The notes below the pieces were generated by a model. It did not search any database and was not told the DNA's origin. It was given only the letters and a program-made list of their open reading frames with translations. The position numbers and the translations under genes were made by a program. A stretch of 37,806 bases of DNA from a virus, in IMG/VR virus record IMGVR_UViG_3300025093_000054, positions 1 through 37,806 of that record; one strand, given 5' to 3'. Below are positions 32,097 to 37,806 of this stretch, piece by piece. Numbering within the stretch: the first letter of the stretch is position 1; each line of letters opens with the position of its first letter.

Positions 32097-32319
32097 CTTC
32101 AAAGCGACGAAGCCACTCTTCTGCCGCAGTCTTCGAGAAGACTGTGATCTTTGGTGGCACTCCAACAAATTCGCTGGAGCGCCAGTTGTAACGGTCGGAA
32201 ATGACCCGGCACTTCCAGTCCAGACCGTTGATGGAAAATGTGTAGGCCACCATCTCCCCATTGCGCCAAAAAGACATTTCCCATTTTGGAAAGAGGTCCA
32301 ATATTCCATCAGTGATCAT
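32086..32319 (-). CDS. Small beta-rich protein, unknown
   Basis: This 77-aa protein has many aromatic residues (LFPKWEMSFWRNGEMVAYTF, GLDWKCRVISDRYNW) and a basic helix at the end (AAEEWLRRFEGQP). Three in-frame starts crowd the GGAGG box (32325 GTG, 32322, 32319); spacing favours 32319. The stop codon lies inside an intercistronic hairpin. A recurrent palindrome lies directly upstream. No family is recognised. Confidence 0.6.
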   Translation of the reverse strand: MITDGILDLFPKWEMSFWRNGEMVAYTFSINGLDWKCRVISDRYNWRSSEFVGVPPKITVFSKTAAEEWLRRFEGQP

Positions 32320-32334
32320 CATCACCTCCGATTA

Positions 32335-32350
32335 GTTCGATTGAACTTTT
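32335..32350 (+). promoter_or_regulatory. Recurrent near-palindrome, copy 5
   Basis: GTTCGATTGAAC at 32335-32346 is followed by TTTT, identical in its core to copy 2. It lies between the stop of the 28-aa peptide and the GGAGG of the 77-aa gene, both leftward, while the TTTT tail points rightward. Confidence 0.6.
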
Positions 32351-32435
32351 ACCATGTGTCCGGCATGGACAGCATGACCACCAAGATCACGGCCATGAAT
32401 GCCGCGAATAGCAGAGCGTCGAAAAATTCCTTCAT
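32349..32435 (-). CDS. 28-aa single-pass membrane peptide
   Basis: This is a 28-codon frame, MKEFFDALLFAAFMAVILVV then MLSMPDTW. It is nearly all one transmembrane helix. It starts at an ATGA overlap with the preceding gene and has GGAGGGAG upstream. The coupling and hydrophobic composition argue for a real peptide. It could modify host membranes or inhibit a membrane protein; function unknown. Confidence 0.5.
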   Translation of the reverse strand: MKEFFDALLFAAFMAVILVVMLSMPDTW

Positions 32436-32770
32436 GCGAACACTCCCTCCTGCTCACAGGCCTGCATCAGGGACCGCATGTCGGACATGTCGAAGTCCCG
32501 GCCCTTGCTGTTGGCTGGATAGCTGCGGATCACGCTGTCACCATCCACATCGATATGCCGGAACGTGATCTCCTTGCCTGCCCGCTTGGCGGCAAGCATG
32601 AACACGGCCACGTCCAAATCCTCTTCGAGGTAGACGGTCGGCTTGTAATTGATGACGGTGGCATAGCTGCAGGACGACACATCTTCGAGGGTCACACCCA
32701 CGTTCAGCATGTCTTGGTACGGCACCTCCAGCCAGCCATGGCCAGCATCGTGATAGAAGTCATAGATCAT
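32432..32770 (-). CDS. Conserved-type small phage protein
   Basis: This 112-aa protein opens MIYDFYHDAGHGWLEVPYQD, with NVGVTLEDVSSCSY and YLEEDLDVAVFM following. This HGWLEV...S.YSY...YLEED layout recurs, from memory, in small phage proteins of unknown function. GGAGAAAACTAC precedes ATG, which overlaps the previous stop. Confidence 0.7.
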   Translation of the reverse strand: MIYDFYHDAGHGWLEVPYQDMLNVGVTLEDVSSCSYATVINYKPTVYLEEDLDVAVFMLAAKRAGKEITFRHIDVDGDSVIRSYPANSKGRDFDMSDMRSLMQACEQEGVFA

Positions 32771-32943
32771 GTAGTTTTCTCCTCCTCGCCCCAGATCAGC
32801 ACCTTGCCGATCACCTTGGACCGCCGGTCTGTCCGACCCAGAATTTCATGAGTGAAGTACTCTTCGAGGTCTTCGAAGGTCTCGAACTCGCACCGCGTGT
32901 AGGTCTTGCCATGCGCAGTGATCGTGCTTTGTTTGATGAACAT
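32767..32943 (-). CDS. 58-aa protein, unknown
   Basis: This is a 58-codon frame, MFIKQSTITAHGKTYTRCEF then TFEDLEEYFTHEILGRTDRR, ending in a beta-like GKVLIWGEEE segment. GGAGGTGAC precedes ATG, and its TGA overlaps the next ATG as ATGA. It looks like a small folded alpha/beta protein. Function unknown. Confidence 0.62.
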   Translation of the reverse strand: MFIKQSTITAHGKTYTRCEFETFEDLEEYFTHEILGRTDRRSKVIGKVLIWGEEEKTT

Positions 32944-32959
32944 GTCACCTCCAATGATT

Positions 32960-32979
32960 AGCGGGGCCGAAGCCCCGCT
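32960..32979 (-). repeat. Intercistronic UUCG hairpin
   Basis: On the minus strand AGCGGGGC-TTCG-GCCCCGCT forms an eight-bp stem with a UUCG loop. There is no T-run, so it is more likely a transcript-stabilising or processing hairpin than a terminator. It lies between two leftward genes. Confidence 0.75.
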
Positions 32980-32989
32980 GGGTGGTTAT

Positions 32990-33328
32990 TCAGTCAGGGT
33001 CGTACTCATACTCAACGCCATCCATTGTGAACCATAGGCGTTCAGACTTTGGCCGTATGCACTGCCAAGGTTCAAGTCGGTCGAGACGCTGGGCGATGCC
33101 AGTAGCAACAAAGCCTTCGCGGATGAACCGAACATCCTGCCTGTTGAGCCAGCCCGCTTTAGGATCAGTTTCATGGCGGTCGTACCAATCATGGACACCT
33201 TCAGCCAACGTCAGCGTGTGTTCGCGCTCGACTTCATGCAGGTAGTATTGCATTTCCGACGCAAGATTTGGCGGCAACTCCCGTTCATTAATCCAGCGCT
33301 CAAATTTGTCTATTGATCCAGTTTTCAT
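32990..33328 (-). CDS. 112-aa protein, unknown
   Basis: This is a charged alpha/beta protein (MKTGSIDKFERWINERELPP; ASEMQYYLHEVEREH; LWFTMDGVEYEYDPD). GGAGGAAAGACGC precedes ATG. It has no close match to a family I know. A UUCG hairpin follows its stop. Confidence 0.62.
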   Translation of the reverse strand: MKTGSIDKFERWINERELPPNLASEMQYYLHEVEREHTLTLAEGVHDWYDRHETDPKAGWLNRQDVRFIREGFVATGIAQRLDRLEPWQCIRPKSERLWFTMDGVEYEYDPD

Positions 33329-33351
33329 GCGTCTTTCCTCCGGTTGGGGTT

Positions 33352-33756
33352 TCAGGCATCCACCCGTTGCAGGCGTGGCTTGCCGTTCACGATCTCCACG
33401 ATGGCAGCGACGTTGCCGACCAGATCGACAGGCTCAAGACCAAAGCCGTTGTTGCCCAGCTGGTAGATGTAGAAGTCGATCCGGCCCTTGCCTTCACTGT
33501 TCATAGGACAGCCGCCCATGGCCTCGAAGTCGCGCATGCTGAACCCGTTGTCGTAGAGATCGGTCATCTCATACTCGCCCCATGCCCAGTCGTTGAAGCT
33601 TGGCACGGCATCCTCGAACAGGTGGGACGTGGCTTCAGTGACGACCGGGAACCGTAGCGCAGGCTGCAGTCTGATCTGACGGGGGTTCAGGTTGACGGCA
33701 TTGGCCGCGACGGTGCGCAGAGTTTTTTTCTCTGCAGCGTTGGGTATCCAGTTCAT
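33352..33756 (-). CDS. 134-aa protein, unknown
   Basis: The first part is basic (MNWIPNAAEKKTLRTVAANA; NPRQIRLQPALRF). The centre is aromatic-acidic (DWAWGEYEMTDLYDNGF) and the end is beta-rich (KGRIDFYIYQLGNNGFGLEP). CAGGAGACACAA precedes ATG. It sits between hairpin-bearing junctions. No family is recognised. Confidence 0.6.
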   Translation of the reverse strand: MNWIPNAAEKKTLRTVAANAVNLNPRQIRLQPALRFPVVTEATSHLFEDAVPSFNDWAWGEYEMTDLYDNGFSMRDFEAMGGCPMNSEGKGRIDFYIYQLGNNGFGLEPVDLVGNVAAIVEIVNGKPRLQRVDA

Positions 33757-33782
33757 TTGTGTCTCCTGTGTTGCTCAGGATG

Positions 33783-33800
33783 CCAGCCCCGCAGGGCTGG
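33783..33800 (-). repeat. Intercistronic hairpin, family member 2
   Basis: The stem CCAGCCC / GGGCTGG encloses a four-base loop. In sense direction the flanks match the copy at 34054: GTGAGCTTTG before and CATCCTGAGCAACACAGGA after the hairpin. Confidence 0.75.
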
Positions 33801-33810
33801 TCACCAAAGC

Positions 33811-34023
33811 TCACTGGTTTATCTGTTCTTCGTCACTCCATATGTCTGTGATGTATTCATCACTGTTAATCCAAGAGCCGTCATCGACTTCCCACTCGGT
33901 ATCCACCTGACCCCGCAGCTTCTTGAGCGCAGCGTCATGGACATCGTCGGGGTTTGCAGCTTCCACCGTCACGACGGTGCTTTCAGTGATGTCACGGGTA
34001 ATGATGACGTTGTATGTGGGCAT
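33811..34023 (-). CDS. Small protein with beta/helix fold, unknown
   Basis: This 70-aa protein reads MPTYNVIITRDITESTVVTV at its start, followed by EAANPDDVHDAALKKLRGQ and an acidic tail. The strand-helix pattern resembles small DpnD/PcfM-like phage proteins (TVEA.....A...A). GAGGAAAAC precedes ATG at 34023. Family assignment is tentative. Confidence 0.62.
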   Translation of the reverse strand: MPTYNVIITRDITESTVVTVEAANPDDVHDAALKKLRGQVDTEWEVDDGSWINSDEYITDIWSDEEQINQ

Positions 34024-34053
34024 TTGTTTTCCTCTTCCTGTGTTGCTCAGGAT

Positions 34054-34073
34054 GCCAGCCCCGCAGGGCTGGC
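34054..34073 (-). repeat. Intercistronic hairpin, family member 3
   Basis: An eight-bp stem GCCAGCCC / GGGCTGGC encloses a four-base loop. Its flanks are nearly identical to member 2 (33783), so the two junctions share a duplicated cassette of about 50 bases. Confidence 0.75.
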
Positions 34074-34093
34074 CTTCAAAGCTCACTGGCGGA

Positions 34094-34552
34094 TCACGCT
34101 GCCTCCAGCAGCGCATTGGGTCGCTGGTAGTCGATGCGCTGGGCCATCACAGAGAAAGCCTGAGCCACATCCTCTGGCAGTTCGACCCAGCCGAAACTGC
34201 AGCAGACATGAAGGGATTTTTTCTCCAGCGACACGCCGCGCACGACATCTCCAACCGACAGCGAGCGCAGCCCACGGCAGTGATAGACCGGGTCAACGCC
34301 TTCGACCGGACATGGTGCGTTGTCGTACTCAAACACGTCGTCGAGGCTGTCTGCTAGAACCGTCAGGCCGTGCTGGTACAGCCCCATCAGGGCTGCACAC
34401 ATGACCTTCATTGGCAGCTGTTCATCGTCCTGCTTTGCGAAGGACAGACGCATGTAGGCACTGCCTTCCGGCACGGCATCCCAGCTGCCTTCGCTGTTGA
34501 CGGCGTCCACGATTTCGTCGGACAGGTTCAGTTTGTAGGCGTGGTAGAACAT
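34094..34552 (-). CDS. 152-aa protein, unknown
   Basis: This mixed alpha/beta protein (MFYHAYKLNLSDEIVDAVNS; YMRLSFAKQDDEQLPMKVMC; LYQHGLTVLADSLDDVFEYD; SLSVGDVVRGVSLEKKSLHV) contains five Cys residues. CGGAGGAAGATC precedes ATG at 34552. The leader is part of the repeated TAAYCGGAGGAACGATCATG cassette. No family is recognised. Confidence 0.62.
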   Translation of the reverse strand: MFYHAYKLNLSDEIVDAVNSEGSWDAVPEGSAYMRLSFAKQDDEQLPMKVMCAALMGLYQHGLTVLADSLDDVFEYDNAPCPVEGVDPVYHCRGLRSLSVGDVVRGVSLEKKSLHVCCSFGWVELPEDVAQAFSVMAQRIDYQRPNALLEAA

Positions 34553-34565
34553 GATCTTCCTCCGA

Positions 34566-34718
34566 TTAGTATCCATATGCCTGCTTGCGCAGTGCAGCCT
34601 TGTTGTTGGCGCGATCCGATTTCACGCCCTTGCGTTTATCGCGGATGGTCCGCTGTCGGAGCGCTCCCATTGAGCGCAGGTGTGCGCTGGGATCGCGGGG
34701 TTTGGGTGATCTTTTCAT
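34566..34718 (-). CDS. 50-aa very basic protein
   Basis: This is a 50-codon frame rich in Arg and Lys (MKRSPKPRDPSAHLRSMGAL; RDKRKGVKSDRANNKAALRK). CGGAGGAACGATC precedes ATG. It likely binds nucleic acid or is disordered. Its stop is the TAA of the next gene's leader cassette. Confidence 0.58.
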   Translation of the reverse strand: MKRSPKPRDPSAHLRSMGALRQRTIRDKRKGVKSDRANNKAALRKQAYGY

Positions 34719-34766
34719 GATCGTTCCTCCGATTAGCTGGCGGGGCGCGTGGCCCCGGCGGTGTGG

Positions 34767-34970
34767 TTAGGCGGGTTTTTTATCAGCGAGCGCCTGCAAG
34801 CCGCCCTTGGCGTAATAGTAAGCGCCGAGGGACGAGAACTTGTGGCCCTGCGGGTTCTCCATGCGCCACTTTGTCAGCGCTGCGTTAAAACCCATCTCGG
34901 CGATCTCTGCGAGAACCTGATCACGGCCCGCGTTAAAGTCGCGCTGATGTTCTGGGTGAGTGACGGTCAT
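34767..34970 (-). CDS. 67-aa protein, unknown
   Basis: This small protein (MTVTHPEHQRDFNAGRDQVL, then LTKWRMENPQGHKFSSLGAY) is mostly helical with aromatic and His residues. CCGGAGGAACGATC precedes ATG at 34970. A GC-rich hairpin (CGGGGC / GCCCCG, 34741-34757) follows its stop. Function unknown. Confidence 0.62.
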   Translation of the reverse strand: MTVTHPEHQRDFNAGRDQVLAEIAEMGFNAALTKWRMENPQGHKFSSLGAYYYAKGGLQALADKKPA

Positions 34971-34984
34971 GATCGTTCCTCCGG

Positions 34985-35209
34985 TTAGTTGGCGGGGCGG
35001 GGCCGGTTGGCCAGCATCTTTGCCCACGCTTCACGTTCTGCTGCTATCCGGTCGATGTGATCCTGCGCTGCTGCTACAGCCCATTCGCGCGATGCGTACA
35101 CGCCACGCAGCCGCTTCGTTTGTTGCGTGCCGGTGCGGTCGCCGCGAAAAATTTGTCCGCGCAGCAGTGGCACATACCCTTTGGGTGTCTTGACGGCAGA
35201 TGCGATCAT
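34985..35209 (-). CDS. 74-aa protein, unknown
   Basis: This small basic protein (MIASAVKTPKGYVPLLRGQI; AAQDHIDRIAAEREAWAKML) has a beta-like start and helical end. GGAAGGAAGACA precedes ATG. Its TAA is the first base group of the next gene's leader cassette. A recurrent palindrome lies upstream. Function unknown. Confidence 0.62.
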   Translation of the reverse strand: MIASAVKTPKGYVPLLRGQIFRGDRTGTQQTKRLRGVYASREWAVAAAQDHIDRIAAEREAWAKMLANRPRPAN

Positions 35210-35226
35210 TGTCTTCCTTCCGATTA

Positions 35227-35243
35227 GTGCAATTGAACTTTTT
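35227..35243 (+). promoter_or_regulatory. Recurrent near-palindrome, copy 6
   Basis: GTGCAATTGAAC at 35227-35238 is followed by five T. It lies 18 bases upstream of the leftward 74-aa gene, beside its ribosome-binding site, with the T tail pointing rightward. Confidence 0.6.
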
Positions 35244-35258
35244 CCCTTCCATTGGATG

Positions 35259-35276
35259 CCAGCCCCGCAGGGCTGG
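35259..35276 (-). repeat. Intercistronic hairpin, family member 4
   Basis: The stem CCAGCCC / GGGCTGG encloses a four-base loop and lies between the 226-aa gene and the 74-aa gene. The left flank differs from members 2 and 3. Confidence 0.7.
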
Positions 35277-35287
35277 ACACCAATAGA

Positions 35288-35968
35288 TCAGGCTGCGCCC
35301 AGACCTTCTTCGACGAAGGCGGCGACTGCAGCATCAACAGTGCTGTTCTCGTTGGCGGCGGAAGCCTCAGCAGCCTTGGCTGCTTCAGTGTTGCGGTATG
35401 CCTCCCGCGCGGCCATCAGTTCCCGCATGATGTTGTGGAACTCGTCCAGTTCAGCGTCATCCAGACCGTCGCGGAACACGTTGCCCTGAACGATCTTTCC
35501 GTTGTCGTCCTTGGACTGGGACCATTTGCCGACCACTTTTTCAGCCAGCAGCTGGGCCTTGGTCTTTTCGCCGCCGCCCTTGACCAGCTTGGCCAGCTTG
35601 TTCTCTGAGGTCACACCCTCGGCCTCGAACATCTCCCGCACAGCAGCAGGGGTGGCCTGCGAGGCAAAATCAAAGTGCCGCAGCGCACCAACGCTGTTCT
35701 CCAAGTAACGCTTGGCGGTGGCCTCTTTGCAGCCGCCCTCGACCAGCAGCGCCTCCTTGACCTTCTTGGACACGGCGCGTGGCAGGTTGCCTTTGGTCAG
35801 CTTGACCCCAACCAGCGATGAGATCAGTTCGGCATACGCACCGATCTTGCTGGCGTTTGCCGCCTCGTTGTTGGCCTTGCTGTTGGCCTTCAGGCCAGCG
35901 ATCTCGGCTTCCGCCTGAGCGATGTTGACGATGGTCTCGGCGGCGATCACAAATTTGCTTGCAGACAT
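35288..35968 (-). CDS. 226-aa charged helical protein, unknown
   Basis: This long helical protein is rich in Ala, Lys and Glu (MSASKFVIAAETIVNIAQAE; ANNEAANASKIGAYAELISS; KSQSKDD-type charged segments; EAYRNTEAAKAAEASAANE near the end). It may be a DNA-associated or scaffold-like protein, but no domain is recognised. TGGAGGAACCTAG precedes ATG. It is one of the largest genes in this half of the leftward block, which suggests an abundant early protein. Confidence 0.68.
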   Translation of the reverse strand: MSASKFVIAAETIVNIAQAEAEIAGLKANSKANNEAANASKIGAYAELISSLVGVKLTKGNLPRAVSKKVKEALLVEGGCKEATAKRYLENSVGALRHFDFASQATPAAVREMFEAEGVTSENKLAKLVKGGGEKTKAQLLAEKVVGKWSQSKDDNGKIVQGNVFRDGLDDAELDEFHNIMRELMAAREAYRNTEAAKAAEASAANENSTVDAAVAAFVEEGLGAA

Positions 35969-36017
35969 CTAGGTTCCTCCATTTGGCTGTCTGGTTATCG
36001 GCATGGTGCCGTGAGTA

Positions 36018-36035
36018 CAGCCCCCGCAGGGGCTG
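36018..36035 (-). repeat. Intercistronic hairpin, family member 5
   Basis: The stem CAGCCCC / GGGGCTG encloses a four-base loop in the 108-base gap between the 73-aa gene and the 226-aa gene. A 23-codon frame with a CxxCxxC start runs through it but lacks a ribosome-binding site. Confidence 0.65.
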
Positions 36036-36076
36036 CACATCAGAGCATCACGACTGTTCGTGGGGCGTTTCGACGC

Positions 36077-36298
36077 TTAGACTTTCATGAAGCCTTCGTA
36101 GCGGCCAATGTAGCCGCCTATTGACGTGTCCAGCGAGACAATCGCTGTCCAGCGTCCCTCTGGCGTGCGGACCACCATGAAGCGGTCATTATGCTCTGGA
36201 TACAGGTCCTTGTCTTCGGCGATGCGCTTCATCAGGTTCGCCTCGGTCTTGTATGACTTGATGTATTTCCACGCGGGTTCGATGTTGCGAAGTGTCAT
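36077..36298 (-). CDS. 73-aa protein, unknown
   Basis: This small protein (MTLRNIEPAWKYIKSYKTEA; HNDRFMVVRTPEGRWTAIVS, ending YIGRYEGFMKV) has an alpha/beta character. GGAGGGCTGATC precedes ATG at 36298, overlapping the region just after the previous stop. It resembles small phage proteins with an RF.V....GRW.A motif, but I cannot name a family. Confidence 0.65.
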   Translation of the reverse strand: MTLRNIEPAWKYIKSYKTEANLMKRIAEDKDLYPEHNDRFMVVRTPEGRWTAIVSLDTSIGGYIGRYEGFMKV

Positions 36299-36300
36299 GA

Positions 36301-36498
36301 TCAGCCCTCCTCTCCGGTGATTGTTGAGATCAGATCGCGCAGTCGTTTGACCGCCAACTGGACCTGCCAGTCCGGCATGCTGCCCCATCCGTCCATGATT
36401 TCGTTGATCGCAAAGGCTGCTCCGTGGCATGCCATGCTGACCTGCATGTCCCCGTTGGATACGAGACGTTCGATCTGCTTTCCTGTCGCTACGTGCAT
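36301..36498 (-). CDS. 65-aa protein, unknown
   Basis: This small helical protein (MHVATGKQIERLVSNGDMQV; WQVQLAVKRLRDLISTITGE) follows TTAGGAGAGCCAATC. It is packed against its neighbours. Function unknown. Confidence 0.62.
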   Translation of the reverse strand: MHVATGKQIERLVSNGDMQVSMACHGAAFAINEIMDGWGSMPDWQVQLAVKRLRDLISTITGEEG

Positions 36499-36513
36499 GA
36501 TTGGCTCTCCTAA

Positions 36514-36729
36514 TTACCAGATGGTCACTTCAATTTCACTGCGCTGCTCGCTCATCAACTGCACTGTTTCGAGGCAGTTTTTGATGGCCTGCTCGACTGT
36601 CTTGGCATGGCCAATTTCCTCGGCAATGTCCCCATCATCCCAGCACTCAACTAGGAAGTCCCAGCCGTGTAAGCAGTAATTTTCTTCGGCATGGGCGCGC
36701 ACAGCGGCGATCAGTGTTTTCATGTTCAT
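36514..36729 (-). CDS. 71-aa acidic protein, unknown
   Basis: This acidic, helical protein (MNMKTLIAAVRAHAEENYCL; VECWDDGDIAEEIGHAKTVE) starts at 36729, with GGGAG ten bases upstream; an ATG six bases downstream is the alternative. It is the first clearly supported gene of the leftward early block. Function unknown. Confidence 0.62.
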   Translation of the reverse strand: MNMKTLIAAVRAHAEENYCLHGWDFLVECWDDGDIAEEIGHAKTVEQAIKNCLETVQLMSEQRSEIEVTIW

Positions 36730-36911
36730 TGGTTCTTTTCTCCCGTGATGAAACCAAGACAACGGCCACCTGCGCGATTACCTCCTGACTGCTCAGGCTG
36801 GCCGCTCTCGTTTGTTTCACCAAGCACCTCTGCCGTTCTCTGGGGATCAGGCCAGCGCAACGCTGAACCATCCGACCCTTCCGATACCAGACCCCGTTCT
36901 ACGACGATCAA
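36726..36911 (-). CDS. 61-aa frame, doubtful first gene of the leftward block
   Basis: This TTG-started frame has no Shine-Dalgarno box. It ends in an ATGA overlap with the 71-aa gene and reads IVVERGLVSEGSDGSALRW at the start. Composition is polar and Gly-rich. The end overlap is suggestive, but the start is not supported. Confidence 0.25.
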   Translation of the reverse strand: MIVVERGLVSEGSDGSALRWPDPQRTAEVLGETNESGQPEQSGGNRAGGRCLGFITGEKNQ

Positions 36912-37341
36912 CTGGACATCAGTGCTGCACCCCGTTTGCTTGGGAAGACCTCACTTCGTGGGCCGATCAGAGTGCCGGACTGTGTCCCTGTCTGATCCGC
37001 TCTAGGCGAGAACCTGATCCTGCTGGCCGTGCGAGCCTTTATCTCAATTCCGCTGGATCGTGGCGGCGGTGCCGGGGTTAGGGTGGGGGGGCCATAGCTG
37101 CCGCGCCGTCCCTTCCGACAACCCAGTATCTAGTTCCTCTGTTTGACCTTATCAACCCCCTAAATGCATTTAATGTTACTTTATTTCATTTACGGTGATC
37201 CCGACCTTTCCAGAAAACAGGGGTTCTGGAGGGTGCCGGTTCATAGAAAACAAGGGTTTAGGTGTGTCGGGTGGTCGCTCTCAGCTGGTGAAAACAGGTG
37301 GAAAAAAAATGCTCTGGAGCGTATGTTGATGGCCAGAATAA
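36912..37341. other. Divergent non-coding region between leftward and rightward blocks
   Basis: About 450 bases separate the leftward early genes from the small-terminase gene, and I find no convincing coding frame. Contents: a GC-rich stretch, then an AT-rich stretch (37159-37195, including the palindrome AAATGCATTT), a six-bp hairpin CCAGAA / TTCTGG at 37210-37229 and the direct repeats listed separately. A leftward TTGATA (37155-37150) with TAGATA 17 bases on is a weak promoter match. Position beside the small terminase suits a packaging (cos or pac) or control region; this is inference. Confidence 0.55.
37212..37301 (+). repeat. Short direct repeats GAAAACARGGG
   Basis: AGAAAACAGGGGTT at 37212-37225 and AGAAAACAAGGGTT at 37245-37258 differ at one base, and a shorter copy GAAAACAGGTGG lies at 37290-37301. 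Spacings are 33 and 45 bases. They lie just upstream of the terminase gene. Confidence 0.6.
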
Positions 37342-37357
37342 GTGCAATTGAACTTTT
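37342..37357 (+). promoter_or_regulatory. Recurrent near-palindrome, copy 7
   Basis: GTGCAATTGAAC at 37342-37353, the same core as copy 6, is followed by TTTT and lies 15 bases before the terminase start, overlapping its ribosome-binding region. Confidence 0.6.
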
Positions 37358-37368
37358 CAGGGATGACC

Positions 37369-37806
37369 ATGACCAAGCCAAAAACGCCGAAAGCCCAGCG
37401 CAGCGATCTCAAGGTTGTTGCAGGCACACAGACAGACACACAGAAGGGCGGTAAAACCAAGACTAGGTACAAGACACCACTCAACTCCAATGGCCTCACA
37501 GACAAACAGGAGGCCTTTGCGATGGCGGTGTTTGAGGGCAGCAATTTCAGCGATGCGTATCGGCAGGCATATGATGCCGCAAACATGAGTGCAGCAGCGA
37601 TACACACAGAGGCGTGCCTACTGGTGCAGCACCCAAAGGTTTCCCTGAGATTGGATCAGCTGCACAGGGACAGGGAGCAACAGAGGCGCATGCAGTCGCT
37701 CTCTCGAAGCGATCTGGTTTTGAAACGGCTCACCGAGATCGCACTGTCTGACGACGTGCAGGACGGTGCGAGGGTTCGGGCGCTGGAGTTGCTGGGCAAG
37801 TCGGTC
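37369..37806 (+). CDS. Terminase small subunit, partial (runs off the window)
   Basis: This frame is open to the last base (146 codons seen). It begins MTKPKTPKAQRSDLKVVAGT with a basic, Thr/Lys-rich tail. Then comes LTDKQEAFAMAVFEGSNFSD and AYRQAYDAANMSAAAIHTEA, the helix-turn-helix of Terminase_2-type small subunits, followed by HPKVSLRLDQLHRDREQQRR and a helical dimerisation segment. It recognises viral DNA for packaging. AGGG lies six bases upstream of ATG 37369; an in-frame ATG at 37363 is the alternative. The large subunit is expected beyond the window. Confidence 0.82.
   Translation, partial: MTKPKTPKAQRSDLKVVAGTQTDTQKGGKTKTRYKTPLNSNGLTDKQEAFAMAVFEGSNFSDAYRQAYDAANMSAAAIHTEACLLVQHPKVSLRLDQLHRDREQQRRMQSLSRSDLVLKRLTEIALSDDVQDGARVRALELLGKSV

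Noticed and set aside
35994-36065. 23-codon leftward frame with MCSPCGGC start through a hairpin
   Set aside because: The Cys codons come from the TGC in the hairpin repeat, and there is no ribosome-binding site.
37164-37454. Rightward 96-codon frame upstream of and overlapping terminase
   Set aside because: It overlaps the well-supported terminase start in another frame, and its KQGF repeats are only the translated direct repeats.
1-37806. tRNA genes, CRISPR arrays, insertion sequences, integrase or attachment sites
   Set aside because: None were seen on reading. The repeats found are palindromes, hairpins or in-frame protein repeats without spacer-repeat periodicity.

Overview
This window is part of a tailed double-stranded DNA phage genome. 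No host genes are visible. The large virion proteins with polyvalent-protein domains, the T7-type amidase, the Twinkle/T7 gp4-type primase-helicase and the RusA/exonuclease/annealing-protein set suggest a podovirus-like phage of a marine alphaproteobacterium, perhaps a Rhodobacterales host. The host guess comes from family resemblance and is inference. No integrase, repressor, tRNA, IS element or CRISPR array was seen. No DNA polymerase, RNA polymerase, portal, capsid or large terminase gene lies inside the window, so the genome extends beyond it.

Layout. Positions 1-1832 (+) hold a lysis cassette: two small membrane proteins, a T7-lysozyme-like amidase with an unusual C-terminal membrane segment, and an overlapping i-spanin/o-spanin pair. 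Positions 1879-19846 (+) hold late virion genes: a 704-aa beta-rich structural protein, two small proteins, a Gly/Ala-rich 432-aa protein, a GNAT-like protein, a protein with 22-residue (two hendecad) repeats, a 593-aa virion protein, and a 3363-aa polyvalent protein likely to be injected with the DNA. Positions 19848-25337 (-) hold a recombination module: PD-(D/E)XK exonuclease, Sak-type annealing protein, small acidic-tailed SSB candidate, HNH nuclease, two DNA-binding proteins and a second PD-(D/E)XK-like nuclease, with many tiny overlapping genes. Positions 25408-27717 (+) hold a short rightward island with RusA and primase-helicase around an AT-rich hairpin region that could be an origin. 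Back-to-back terminators at 27815-27870 separate it from the second leftward block.

Positions 27910-36911 (-) hold the second leftward block: a MoxR-type AAA+ ATPase paired with a vWA/metallopeptidase-like protein, then about twenty small, mostly unrecognised genes. Their junctions carry repeated leader sequences and intercistronic hairpins. Positions 36912-37362 are non-coding and contain short direct repeats. The rightward small-terminase gene starts at about 37369 and runs off the end. This divergent region probably separates early leftward from late rightward transcription and may hold packaging or control sites.

Two signals are not explained by ordinary annotation. The first is a near-palindromic 12-mer, GTKCRATTGAAC followed by TTTT. 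It recurs next to ribosome-binding sites across the window and always points rightward, even where the genes run leftward. The second is a RelA/SpoT-like fold embedded in the giant virion protein, beside a HExxH peptidase motif, a PBECR-like nuclease candidate and an LPD38-type C-terminus.
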